Assembly: GCF_947495565.1 (NCBI RefSeq)
Contig: NZ_CANLZM010000016.1
Location: 49,386 to 113,385, forward strand
Direction: 5' to 3'
DNA: 64,000 nucleotides
Origin: an uncultured Pontibacter sp.
GTDB taxonomy: Bacteria > Bacteroidota > Bacteroidia > Cytophagales > Hymenobacteraceae
Positions 18,815-26,465 of this stretch are shown piece after piece. The position numbers were made by a program, and so were the translations under genes. Under the pieces are notes generated by a model. That model saw only the letters and a program-made list of their open reading frames with translations. It did not search any database and had not been told where the DNA came from. How positions within the stretch are numbered: position 1 is the stretch's first letter; the number at the start of each line of letters is the position of its first letter.

Positions 18815-20211
18815 ACCTTCACAGCAGATAGTTCAATCATCCTCAGAAAGGTAGATAAATCCCCTCTTCCGGCCCACATTACCTGATAGTCATCTACTGG
18901 TAAGTCATCTTCTGCCACATTGCAAATTGAGCCATCACTATAATCCATACTTACCTGCGCATAATTACGGGCAGGCTCATTCTTAAAGGAATGTAAGCGA
19001 TTGAGAAACTCATTGATGGCCATGCTACTGATTTGCATATTAATACTTATAACCGCTGGACGGTCCACGTCAGCGTTGTGCACATAACCGGCCTTAAGCC
19101 TCTTACTGTATTCAACAGGGTCCTGCCTTCTTAGGCATTCATCGAACAAGATCTGCCTGGTGTACTGCCCTCGGCTAAGCAAGGACGAACTTCCTGGTTG
19201 GATGAAGTGTACTGTCCCAGAAATCTTATCAATGCCACCTTTCCCGTCAGCATCTAACTTTACACCCTGATCAAAATAAGGAATAAGATAGAAGTTGGTT
19301 AGCTGGCTAATTAGGTGCCTTCCATCAACGCTATCGACGCATCCGAAGATGACATCACATGTAATAAGCTCCTGCAAGGCCTCTGGGGAGTCATACAAAT
19401 TAAATGGGTATGCTACTACTTTTGTGCCTAACCCGGTTTCCCGTATGTGACTGGACAGGACTTCTGTTTTAAGCCTTCTCAAATTAGCATCTTCCCGAGT
19501 TGTATTCAAGATACGGTTTAGGTTCTTATGCTCTACTTCGTCTGGGTCAATCAATACCAGTTCCCCTATTCCAAGCCTTTTTAACTGTTCTATGGTCGGG
19601 CTACCTGTGCCGGAGCAGCCGACAACACCTACCTTAAGCCTTCTTAATTTTGAATAGGTACCTTCACCAAATGCTTGTGCGGTACGGACCGCAAAGTCAT
19701 CTGGACTATTTGAAGAGGTATTATGTTCCCAAACTTTTATCTCATCCCCTGCTACAGATACTTTATCGAAAGGGAATGACTCTAATCTTGGGGTGAACAC
19801 TCTACCGAAGATTCTCCCTTCTGGCAGCATAACGGCAGACCCATGTACTGAATCTGACTCACACCATCCAAATACTGAAGAAAAAAGATCTTTATCAGAT
19901 TCATCATCTACATCAGAAAAGGCGGGAAATCCTCCTGGGTGGCTATGTATCTTGAGAATAGCCATATTTTTCTTAGAGGCCTTTTCTAAAAAAGGCAAAA
20001 TGGTTTCAGTCTTCCAGCAAACTACATCTTCAGCACGGTAGCACTCCTTGTGCGGAATTAGCATGAGCTCGTGCACCAGCAAGATAGATATTCCGTCCCG
20101 TTCATATCGGCCGCATAATGCCACGGCAACGGCCTCTTTCCCGTCTCCGGGAAAGAGGTGCTGCTGTAGCTGCTTGTAATGGTTTCCTGATACTCTAAGC
20201 TGATACTGCAT
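18811..20211 (-). CDS. JAB protease-E1 (ThiF) fusion protein
   Basis: This 466-residue protein fuses two activities. An N-terminal JAB/JAMM metallo-isopeptidase has glutamate 48, H89 and H91 in HSHPG and the S99xxD102 zinc site. A C-terminal ThiF/E1 adenylating domain has the nucleotide loop GCSGTG at 198-203, acidic D222, NLNR at 230-233 and K248. Such enzymes activate ubiquitin-like C-termini as adenylates, and the JAB part can process or remove them. The gene overlaps its upstream neighbour by 17 bases. Operons of this type occur in bacteria and some act in anti-phage defence. Confidence 0.85.
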   Translation of the reverse strand: MQYQLRVSGNHYKQLQQHLFPGDGKEAVAVALCGRYERDGISILLVHELMLIPHKECYRAEDVVCWKTETILPFLEKASKKNMAILKIHSHPGGFPAFSDVDDESDKDLFSSVFGWCESDSVHGSAVMLPEGRIFGRVFTPRLESFPFDKVSVAGDEIKVWEHNTSSNSPDDFAVRTAQAFGEGTYSKLRRLKVGVVGCSGTGSPTIEQLKRLGIGELVLIDPDEVEHKNLNRILNTTREDANLRRLKTEVLSSHIRETGLGTKVVAYPFNLYDSPEALQELITCDVIFGCVDSVDGRHLISQLTNFYLIPYFDQGVKLDADGKGGIDKISGTVHFIQPGSSSLLSRGQYTRQILFDECLRRQDPVEYSKRLKAGYVHNADVDRPAVISINMQISSMAINEFLNRLHSFKNEPARNYAQVSMDYSDGSICNVAEDDLPVDDYQVMWAGRGDLSTFLRMIELSAVKV

Positions 20212-20899
20212 GGCTCGGGCGCTTTAGGAATTCCTGATCTAACCAAAAATCAGCCAGAGGCACATGGGTACTCAGGCTATCTACACCGGGCCTCCAGGGG
20301 TTTTGACCAGTTCGGTGACGAGACCACTGCTGGAATACTTTTCCATCCAGGGAAAGAGGAGAAAGCGCCCCAATAGGCTGCCCATCTGCTCGACCGAGAG
20401 GCGGGCAAAAATAAACCATGTCTAATTGGGCTACCGGATAGCCCGAAGTAATCCTAACTCCCAAGGTGGCCTTACTAACGTTATAGCCATCTCTTACAGG
20501 GTAATCATGAATAAAGACCCAAAGTATATTTTGCAGGTTAACAGTCTCCCATGGCAGCTCCAAGCTCTCCAGAAACTCTTCATCTTCTTCCAAGAGCGCA
20601 AAATGTCTTCTAAGTGCCTCCCCTTCCCTCTGATCCAGTGGCAAAGTCAGGAACTTCTCAATACCCGGTTCGCTCAGGCATATGGTGTCATCGTAACCAA
20701 GTTTGGCTACTTTACCTCCCTTTCTCTTCACATTTAGCTGATAACCTTCAACCGGCGATTTCTTGGCAAGGGTAAGTATTTCACGCCCTGTGAGACACTC
20801 TTTATCGACCTTTATGTTGTCTCGATCCACCAATATGTGGTACTTGTTTTCTGGCCCAGGCTTATGCTCCGGTTTACCAGTACTTTTCTCGTTATTCAT
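20195..20899 (-). CDS. Ubiquitin-like domain-E2 fusion protein
   Basis: This protein has 234 residues in two apparent domains. Residues about 18-88 look like a beta-grasp (multiubiquitin-type) domain, and residues about 95-234 resemble a prokaryotic E2. The candidate catalytic cysteine is C165 in YFCPPLGRADG, with histidines H195 and H212 and the WSRHR...WRPGVDSL pattern of this E2 class. The Ubl domain is internal and has no free GG tail, so it may act as an intramolecular or docking domain rather than as the transferred modifier. It precedes the JAB-E1 gene in the operon. Confidence 0.75.
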   Translation of the reverse strand: MNNEKSTGKPEHKPGPENKYHILVDRDNIKVDKECLTGREILTLAKKSPVEGYQLNVKRKGGKVAKLGYDDTICLSEPGIEKFLTLPLDQREGEALRRHFALLEEDEEFLESLELPWETVNLQNILWVFIHDYPVRDGYNVSKATLGVRITSGYPVAQLDMVYFCPPLGRADGQPIGALSPLSLDGKVFQQWSRHRTGQNPWRPGVDSLSTHVPLADFWLDQEFLKRPSHAVSA

Positions 20900-20910
20900 C
20901 CTATTCGGCT

Positions 20911-21105
20911 TTAAAAGTTGAAATAATCCTCCACTTCTTTAAAGCATCCCGGAGCGGAACTGCTCAGGCAGAAAACGACGGTATTTGTTAAACCCGATAC
21001 AACTCTGTACCTTGTGTCGAATTCTATACAGGGAAACGCTCTGAGGTGATCAACCTCACGCAAGTCGCCAAACTCAGTTCCCGATGCCCCATTTAGCTGT
21101 GCCAT
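20911..21105 (-). CDS. Possible small leading gene of the Ubl operon
   Basis: This open frame of 64 codons is in the same direction and ends 11 bases before the Ubl-E2 gene. The translation has no recognised family and no GG terminus (it ends EVEDYFNF), so it is not an obvious ubiquitin-like modifier. The lack of a clear ribosome binding site and its short length leave it uncertain. It could equally be leader sequence. Confidence 0.3.
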   Translation of the reverse strand: MAQLNGASGTEFGDLREVDHLRAFPCIEFDTRYRVVSGLTNTVVFCLSSSAPGCFKEVEDYFNF

Positions 21106-21173
21106 TAGCTAGGTGGGGTTTTGTTTTTGATCAGCCTATCATTGTTTCTTAGTGATTATTTAATATGCTAAAA

Positions 21174-21197
21174 CTGGCATATACTATATTATGCTAG
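21174..21197. promoter_or_regulatory. Inverted repeat between divergent operons
   Basis: CTGGCATA (21174-21181) and TATGCTAG (21190-21197) form an almost perfect inverted repeat in the 178-base space between the leftward Ubl operon and the rightward sigma-like operon. It is followed by CAACAAATC, also present before umuD. It is a candidate operator for one or both operons. Confidence 0.35.
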
Positions 21198-21283
21198 GCA
21201 ACAAATCTTTTTTGCAGGTGACTGTAAAAAAAATTATTTTGGTAACATAGATAGGTATGGACCTATTGCTTAAATGATATGAT

Positions 21284-21886
21284 GTGAGCGAAGAGCACAA
21301 TGACATCGACTGGGGGGATCTGTACGAATGCCTCTACGCCTTTACTGACAGGCTTTTAAAAAGAAAACATTGGTTCAGGAAATCGTCTGATGGTTCCTTC
21401 ATAAAAGGGAAGCAGGTTCATGACTACGTTACAGATGGTATCGAGAGATATTTATCTGAACCAGATAAGTTTAATCCAACTAAGGGATCTTTGGCGGATT
21501 ATATCAAGTTTAACATTATTCGCACCTTAGTTGGTAACGATTCCATTTCAGCTGAGAACAAAACCAGCCTAGACATTTTGGCCTTTGCCCCTCATGAAGA
21601 TGATGATAATGACTCGAGTTATCTTGACTCAATGCTACCTTATGCCGCAGCATTATTTGATCAACAGCTAGATTATGACACTATCATGTCTCATATAGAG
21701 AATGAGGTCAAAGGTGACGCCGATGTAGAAAACATTTACATTGGTATCAGTGCCGGTTTAAAAAGAAGAGAGATCATCGAAGAATTCAACATGAGCACAA
21801 AAGAGTTCGATAATGGTCACAGAAGATTAAATACCATTCTCAAGAATACTGCATTAAAATTTAACTTGAAGCCATTATCATTATGA
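21284..21886 (+). CDS. Sigma-70/ECF-like protein
   Basis: This protein of 200 residues starts at GTG, since no in-frame ATG exists before an upstream stop. Residues about 45-85 (VHDYVTDGIERYLSEPDKFNPTKGS) resemble sigma region 2, and the C-terminal GLKRREIIEEFNMSTKEFDNGHRRL resembles the region 4 helix-turn-helix. A linker rich in aspartate separates them. It probably recruits RNA polymerase to a small set of promoters. It forms an operon with the next two genes through an ATGA overlap at 21883. The family assignment is by pattern only. Confidence 0.55.
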   Translation: MSEEHNDIDWGDLYECLYAFTDRLLKRKHWFRKSSDGSFIKGKQVHDYVTDGIERYLSEPDKFNPTKGSLADYIKFNIIRTLVGNDSISAENKTSLDILAFAPHEDDDNDSSYLDSMLPYAAALFDQQLDYDTIMSHIENEVKGDADVENIYIGISAGLKRREIIEEFNMSTKEFDNGHRRLNTILKNTALKFNLKPLSL

Positions 21887-22305
21887 CTGGAGACGCAAAA
21901 CAAAGAAAAGCCGACTTCATCAGTTTGATGATGTCTAGCGTTGATTCGATAAGCTGTAATAAAGAAAATGCCAGGGATTATCTGTTAGAAGAAGGGCTTG
22001 ACCCTGATTCAATTAGAGCCGAAGGCATAAAGCGTATTAAGAAATTAAAGCTTCAGGCACAAGCAAACAGTACACGGAAAGAAATGGCCTCTACCGCTGC
22101 TATTAAACAGAAGGCAATGGAATGGGTGGAAAAACTATTAAATGACGTCAATTTTTCCTTTCCTCAATTTGTTAAAACTGAGAATCTTGTTCTTCAAAAT
22201 CGCAATCTTGAGAAGTTAACAAAGGAAGATATTAAAAGCACTTTAACCCAATACTATTACCTCAAGTTCATGGAACAAGAGAACAAACAGTCAGATGAAC
22301 AATAA
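21883..22305 (+). CDS. Unknown helical protein of the sigma/ImmA operon
   Basis: This 140-residue protein has no recognised domain. It is highly charged, with a probable long helix at about residues 50-80 and a C-terminal KEDIKSTLTQYYYLKF segment. Its start overlaps the sigma-like gene (ATGA) and its end overlaps the metallopeptidase gene by 11 bases. This tight coupling suggests that it bridges the two, for instance as an anti-sigma factor or repressor that the peptidase cleaves. That role is inference from context. Confidence 0.6.
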   Translation: MTGDAKQRKADFISLMMSSVDSISCNKENARDYLLEEGLDPDSIRAEGIKRIKKLKLQAQANSTRKEMASTAAIKQKAMEWVEKLLNDVNFSFPQFVKTENLVLQNRNLEKLTKEDIKSTLTQYYYLKFMEQENKQSDEQ

Positions 22306-23080
22306 GTACTCTAAAGCGGAATTGATCGCTAAAAAGGTATTATATGATTGTGGCTTGGATGACCCTACAGAGTTACCTCTCAGTGATATTATACTTGGGA
22401 GAGGAGCCTATTATGAAGAGAAGCCTTTAATAGGAAAAGAAGGAGAAATTGTTTCTGCTGGTGGGCACTCTATGATAACTGTTAACTCAGATATCACTTT
22501 TGAAACTAAGAAAAGATTTGCCGCAGCTCATGAACTTGGGCATTATGAGATGCACCGGAACCTAACTCCCATCATATTTGACACAGAGTATGATCTAATC
22601 AACTGGTATAAGGCTGGGCCACAGGAAACTGAAGCTAATGAGTTTGCCTCTGAGTTTTTGATGCCTTCCGAGACATTCTACAAAGAATGTAAGTCTAAAC
22701 GTTTTGGCCCTCATGTCATTGAACACCTTGCCGAAAGGTTTCTAGTTAGCAAGACCGCTGCAATCCTAAAGTTTGTTAAGAGAGGAAATCACCCTGTATG
22801 TGTTGTTTATTGTAAGGACAACAAGATGAAATGGTGGAAATCATCTTTTGACTTTAGACCATTCATCGAGTTTGAATATGATAAAAACCCTCCGACAGGA
22901 TCTGTTGCTTATGAGGTATTTACAAAAGGTAAGGTATACTTAAATGATGAACGGCAGCAGCAGATATATAAGTCGGATTGGTTCAGAATGAGAGATGACG
23001 AACAGGACTCAAATTTTTATGAATACTGCCTACACGCTAAATCCTTTAACTACACAATAAGCATTATCTGGGAAGACTAA
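22295..23080 (+). CDS. ImmA/IrrE-family metallopeptidase
   Basis: This 261-residue zinc peptidase has the HEXXH motif H79-E80-LG-H83 (AAHELGHYEMH) and a downstream glutamate/asparagine segment ETEANEFASEFLMP as the third ligand region. ImmA/IrrE enzymes cleave repressors or anti-sigma-type partners after a stress signal. The C-terminal half (after about residue 165) is an additional sensor-like domain of unknown type. The partner is likely the preceding protein or a repressor acting at the palindromes before umuD, which start only 73 bases downstream. Confidence 0.8.
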   Translation: MNNKYSKAELIAKKVLYDCGLDDPTELPLSDIILGRGAYYEEKPLIGKEGEIVSAGGHSMITVNSDITFETKKRFAAAHELGHYEMHRNLTPIIFDTEYDLINWYKAGPQETEANEFASEFLMPSETFYKECKSKRFGPHVIEHLAERFLVSKTAAILKFVKRGNHPVCVVYCKDNKMKWWKSSFDFRPFIEFEYDKNPPTGSVAYEVFTKGKVYLNDERQQQIYKSDWFRMRDDEQDSNFYEYCLHAKSFNYTISIIWED

Positions 23081-23152
23081 CGGCTTCCTTCAATGATTCT
23101 GTTCCTCATACTATTATATGTTCAGTTTATTTGGGTACAATCAAAACGCATA

Positions 23153-23167
23153 GCTAATTTTTTTAGC
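23153..23167. promoter_or_regulatory. Palindromic operator copy 1 (GCTAA-N5-TTAGC)
   Basis: Perfect inverted repeat GCTAA-TTTTT-TTAGC in the space between the metallopeptidase gene and umuD. A second copy with the same 5-5-5 layout follows 61 bases downstream. Confidence 0.55.
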
Positions 23168-23213
23168 ATTTCGTTTTTATTAAGCGAGTAAAATTTCCTA
23201 ATGTTGCGTATTA

Positions 23214-23228
23214 GCTAAATATATTAGC
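23214..23228. promoter_or_regulatory. Palindromic operator copy 2 (GCTAA-N5-TTAGC)
   Basis: Perfect inverted repeat GCTAA-ATATA-TTAGC ending 17 bases before the umuD ATG. Two identical half-site arrangements before an SOS-type operon suggest a damage-responsive repressor site. Confidence 0.6.
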
Positions 23229-23245
23229 CAACAAATCACCGCAAC

Positions 23246-23701
23246 ATGAATAAAGAAGTACTTTTACCCTCGGAAACAGTAAGCTTTGTTCTGCTAGGTC
23301 GTGACACGGAAACAAAGCACCCGCTCTTCGCGGCACGTGTCCCTGCGGGCTTTCCCAGTCCGGCAGAAGAGCACATTGAGGATAGAATTAGCCTATCATC
23401 TTATTTAAATGGACATCCAGACGCTACGTTCTACGTTCAGCTAGAGGGGGATTCTATGATAGACTACAACCTGCTGGAGGGCGATCTGCTCGTCGTAGAC
23501 CGTTCACTGCACGTACGCAGCGGCGACATCGTGCTGGCCAATGTCAACAGCGAATATACGGTAAAGAAGCTGGAGATAACAGAAACTGGAGTCCGGCTTC
23601 TCCCTGGTAATAAAAAGTACAATCCTGTAGAGATCACGGAGGATTTAGAGTTTTTGGTCTGGGGCGTAGTGCGGGGTGTAGCCAGGAGGATACGTCAATG
23701 A
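23246..23701 (+). CDS. umuD: UmuD-type S24 peptidase
   Basis: This 151-residue LexA/UmuD-fold protein has catalytic serine 70 in EGDSM and lysine 107 in YTVKKL. The autocleavage site is probably Ala34-Gly35 in VPAGFP. There is no DNA-binding domain, which separates it from LexA. On RecA filament contact it should cleave itself to UmuD', which joins UmuC to form DNA polymerase V. Its stop overlaps the umuC start (ATGA). Confidence 0.9.
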   Translation: MNKEVLLPSETVSFVLLGRDTETKHPLFAARVPAGFPSPAEEHIEDRISLSSYLNGHPDATFYVQLEGDSMIDYNLLEGDLLVVDRSLHVRSGDIVLANVNSEYTVKKLEITETGVRLLPGNKKYNPVEITEDLEFLVWGVVRGVARRIRQ

Positions 23702-24966
23702 CTAGTTTGTTTGCCCTTGTAGACTGCAATAACTTTTACTGCTCTGTGATGCGCGTCTTTCACCCAGAGCTAAACAATGTGCCCGTGGTAGTGCTTTCTA
23801 ACAACGACGGCTCGATCATCGCTAGAAGCAATGAGGCCAAAGCACTGGGTTTGCAGATGGGGCAGCCCTTTTTCGAAGCCAAGTCAACTATAGACAAATA
23901 TAATGTAGTCTACTTTAGCTCTAACTATACGCTTATAGGTGACATGTCTGCCAGGGTGCATCGTACCTTGGCCCGCTTCACTCCCAATATGGAGATTTAC
24001 TCCATTGACGAGGCTTTTTTGGACCTAGGTGGCTTTAAAGGAATAGATATACCGGATTATGCACGCACCATCCGGAACACCGTCAAAAAGTGGACAGGCA
24101 TACCCGTCAGTATAGGTGTCGCGCCCACGAAAACCCTGGCGAAGCTTGCGAACCGAATCGCCAAAAAGTCTGAGAAGGCCAACGGTGTACTGGTACTAAC
24201 GGAAGCTAAGCATTTGGAGGCGGCACTAAAAAGAACCGACATCAGTGACGTATGGGGCATTGGCTCCCGCTATGCCACAAAACTCCACAGCTTCGGCATA
24301 AACAATGCCTGGCAGCTAGCCAATGTCACGGATGCTTTTGCTAAAAAACATTTAACGGTGGTGGGGCTGCGGCTGGTGAAAGAGTTGCGTGGGGAGCCAT
24401 GCACTGACTTAGAGATCGAGCCTCCAGCAAAAAAAGGGATCTGCTCCTCTCGCTCATTCGGGCAACCAGTAACCACGCTCAACGACTTAAAGGAAGCAGT
24501 GGCTATCTACGCCTCCCGATGCGCCTACAAGCTCCGGCAGCAAAAAAGCGCTTGCCGCGTGGTAACCGTGTTCATTCATACCAATCCATTCCGGGAACAG
24601 GAGCCGCAATACTACAACACCAAAACCATCTACCTGCCCGTTTCTTCCTCCTCCACTATAGAATTAGTTCAGTACGCTACCATGGCACTAGAACACATCT
24701 ACCGGGACGGGTTTGCCTACAAGAAAGCCGGCGTGTACATCACGGAGATTGGACCGGCAGACGGCGCACAGATGAATATCTTTGACAGGGTGGATCGGAG
24801 TAAGCATGCAAGCCTCATGCTCACGTTGGATCAACTTAACAGGTCTATGGGAAAGGGCACGGTAAAGGTAGCTGCTGAGGGGGTGAGCCATATTTGGGAG
24901 CCTAAAGCTGAATTCTCTCCTCCATGCTATACCACAAGAATAGAAGATGTCCTGAAAGTGCGATAA
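23698..24966 (+). CDS. umuC: UmuC-type Y-family DNA polymerase
   Basis: This 422-residue translesion polymerase catalytic subunit has the N-terminal metal-binding site ALVDCNNFYCS, the catalytic SIDEAFLDL near residues 102-110 and an IGVAPTKTLAKLANRIAK segment. A little-finger domain and the typical C-terminal stretch follow. Together with UmuD' it copies damaged DNA and raises mutation. It is the second gene of a coupled pair behind the palindromic operators. Plasmid-borne umuDC-like pairs are common and can protect the element from host DNA damage. Confidence 0.92.
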   Translation: MTSLFALVDCNNFYCSVMRVFHPELNNVPVVVLSNNDGSIIARSNEAKALGLQMGQPFFEAKSTIDKYNVVYFSSNYTLIGDMSARVHRTLARFTPNMEIYSIDEAFLDLGGFKGIDIPDYARTIRNTVKKWTGIPVSIGVAPTKTLAKLANRIAKKSEKANGVLVLTEAKHLEAALKRTDISDVWGIGSRYATKLHSFGINNAWQLANVTDAFAKKHLTVVGLRLVKELRGEPCTDLEIEPPAKKGICSSRSFGQPVTTLNDLKEAVAIYASRCAYKLRQQKSACRVVTVFIHTNPFREQEPQYYNTKTIYLPVSSSSTIELVQYATMALEHIYRDGFAYKKAGVYITEIGPADGAQMNIFDRVDRSKHASLMLTLDQLNRSMGKGTVKVAAEGVSHIWEPKAEFSPPCYTTRIEDVLKVR

Positions 24967-25022
24967 GGCTCCAGCAAAGGATAGCTATCTTGTATATTAA
25001 ATTAGATGTGCTAAATTCGGTA

Positions 25023-25376
25023 ATGGTTAAACTTGAAAAGTACATGAGATTTAAAGAGGCAATAAAATTTATAGAAGGGAATAAAGACAAAGCAGCAGTC
25101 GCAGTGAATAAAGAACAGATGGAAATTTTCATTCTTGATGTCTTTGTAGATGATCTTGAGTCTGATACTAGTGTTGAGGATATCCCTGTGTCTGTTTCTT
25201 ACGAGCAAGATTTAGGGCCTGGTGCTGGTTCAGAAGACTTCTATGAAATCTCAGAATGTCTGGAGGAGCATCCTCATGTAGAAGCCTTAAAATTCTTTGT
25301 CGTTGAAAAAGAGCTTGCCGACAGTATCCGAGGGCATGAGTTTTGGTATCAGCTTGAGGCGCTGGGGCTTCAATAG
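25023..25376 (+). CDS. Hypothetical acidic protein
   Basis: This protein of about 117 residues has no recognised family. It begins with a basic helix and then is strongly acidic (VDDLESDTSVEDIP). The frame is open upstream into umuC. ATG codons at 25023 and 25047 are both possible starts, and neither has a convincing ribosome binding site. It lies 56 bases after umuC and may be cotranscribed with it. Confidence 0.55.
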   Translation: MVKLEKYMRFKEAIKFIEGNKDKAAVAVNKEQMEIFILDVFVDDLESDTSVEDIPVSVSYEQDLGPGAGSEDFYEISECLEEHPHVEALKFFVVEKELADSIRGHEFWYQLEALGLQ

Positions 25377-25420
25377 ATACTTGAAATGGGTGGACCTAAC
25401 TAACAAAGGAAGGAAACTAT

Positions 25421-25789
25421 ATGAGCAAGATGAAACATCCGGTAGAAGAGTGTAATGTCAGTCAGAAAAAATTTCTGGCCACCTGCCCCATCGAGGAGCG
25501 CCGCTTTCACGAGCTGATGTTTACGGTGGGTAACATTTCATATCATTACCATCACGAGGCCAAGGACTACTCTCCTAATATGAATGATTATCAGGAATGG
25601 CTTGGAGGTCTGCCCGATAAGGTGCGCAAAGGAATGGAAGAACAAGGTTTCGAGAATTGTAAAAGCATACTATCATTCACACGCTATGTAATGGAGAAAA
25701 ATGATGTGGGAATGGAGGAGTACATTCGCCTCCATATGGACCCGCAGGACTACGAAGAGTACCTAAAAATAGCGAAAGGCTATGTATAA
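25421..25789 (+). CDS. Hypothetical protein, Bacteroidota-type
   Basis: This soluble protein of 122 residues is rich in histidine, tyrosine and methionine (SYHYHHEAKDY near residues 40-50) and has no known motif. A good AAAGGAAGGAAA ribosome binding site lies just before the ATG. No function can be assigned. It ends before a hairpin and faces the convergent lipoprotein gene. Confidence 0.65.
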   Translation: MSKMKHPVEECNVSQKKFLATCPIEERRFHELMFTVGNISYHYHHEAKDYSPNMNDYQEWLGGLPDKVRKGMEEQGFENCKSILSFTRYVMEKNDVGMEEYIRLHMDPQDYEEYLKIAKGYV

Positions 25790-25818
25790 ATAAGTTAAAG
25801 ATGCCTTTCTTATTTAAT

Positions 25819-25847
25819 GTTGCGCTGAAGTTCGCTTCATGGGCAAC
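25819..25847. terminator. Hairpin with TTCG loop between convergent genes
   Basis: TGAAG-TTCG-CTTCA (25826-25839) is flanked by a second stem GTTGC/GCAAC (25819-25823 and 25843-25847). The TTCG tetraloop makes it stable. It lies between convergent genes, so it may end transcripts from both sides, although no clear T-run follows. Confidence 0.4.
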
Positions 25848-25892
25848 ACCTTCCATCTGCTAGAGCATTGAAGGGATGCCTCAAATCCTATA

Positions 25893-26330
25893 TCATTCAT
25901 TGGCCTTATAATTCAGGTACTCATTTTTCTCCCCTGAAGCTTCATTATAATTAAAGGTCTTCTCATCAATCTGCTTACCGTTCTTGTAAATAACAAAGCG
26001 CATCTGCATGGAAGCAGGACCATCCTCTACGGCACTAAACTCATTGGCAGCATGAATGGTAAGTTCCCTTACATTATCCGCTTCAAAAGAATAAGACGTC
26101 TCCGAAAGGTTACCGTCAAATAACACGGGCGGCATAGCTTCGCTAGTACCCCTCACTTTGAAATCGCCACCTCCAATAGTAATAATCTTAATGAATTTCT
26201 CGTAATCCCCAGACTGGCTGTAATCGACCCGATAGGTAGCAGTATCAGGCAAGACTGGGCCTTCGTCATCACAACCAGCAAAAAATAGAACTGTACATAA
26301 CAGAAGGGAGAAGAAAGATAGCTTTTTCAT
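25893..26330 (-). CDS. Hypothetical lipoprotein
   Basis: This 145-residue protein has a clear lipoprotein signal peptide: a basic start, a hydrophobic run, then LFFAGCDDEG with the lipid-anchored cysteine near residue 20. The mature part is beta-rich and resembles the small immunoglobulin-like or beta-sandwich lipoproteins common in Bacteroidota. It probably sits in the periplasm or outer membrane. The function is unknown. Confidence 0.7.
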   Translation of the reverse strand: MKKLSFFSLLLCTVLFFAGCDDEGPVLPDTATYRVDYSQSGDYEKFIKIITIGGGDFKVRGTSEAMPPVLFDGNLSETSYSFEADNVRELTIHAANEFSAVEDGPASMQMRFVIYKNGKQIDEKTFNYNEASGEKNEYLNYKANE

Positions 26331-26465
26331 AGCCTAAAAATTAAATGGTTTATAGTTAGGTGAAAAATATTTTCTACAGAGACGTAATTAACCGGAACAG
26401 CCAGGCGAGACACAGAAACTGCATTTCATCTCCTAAAGTCTTTGACTGCTATACTAGATTCCAGG

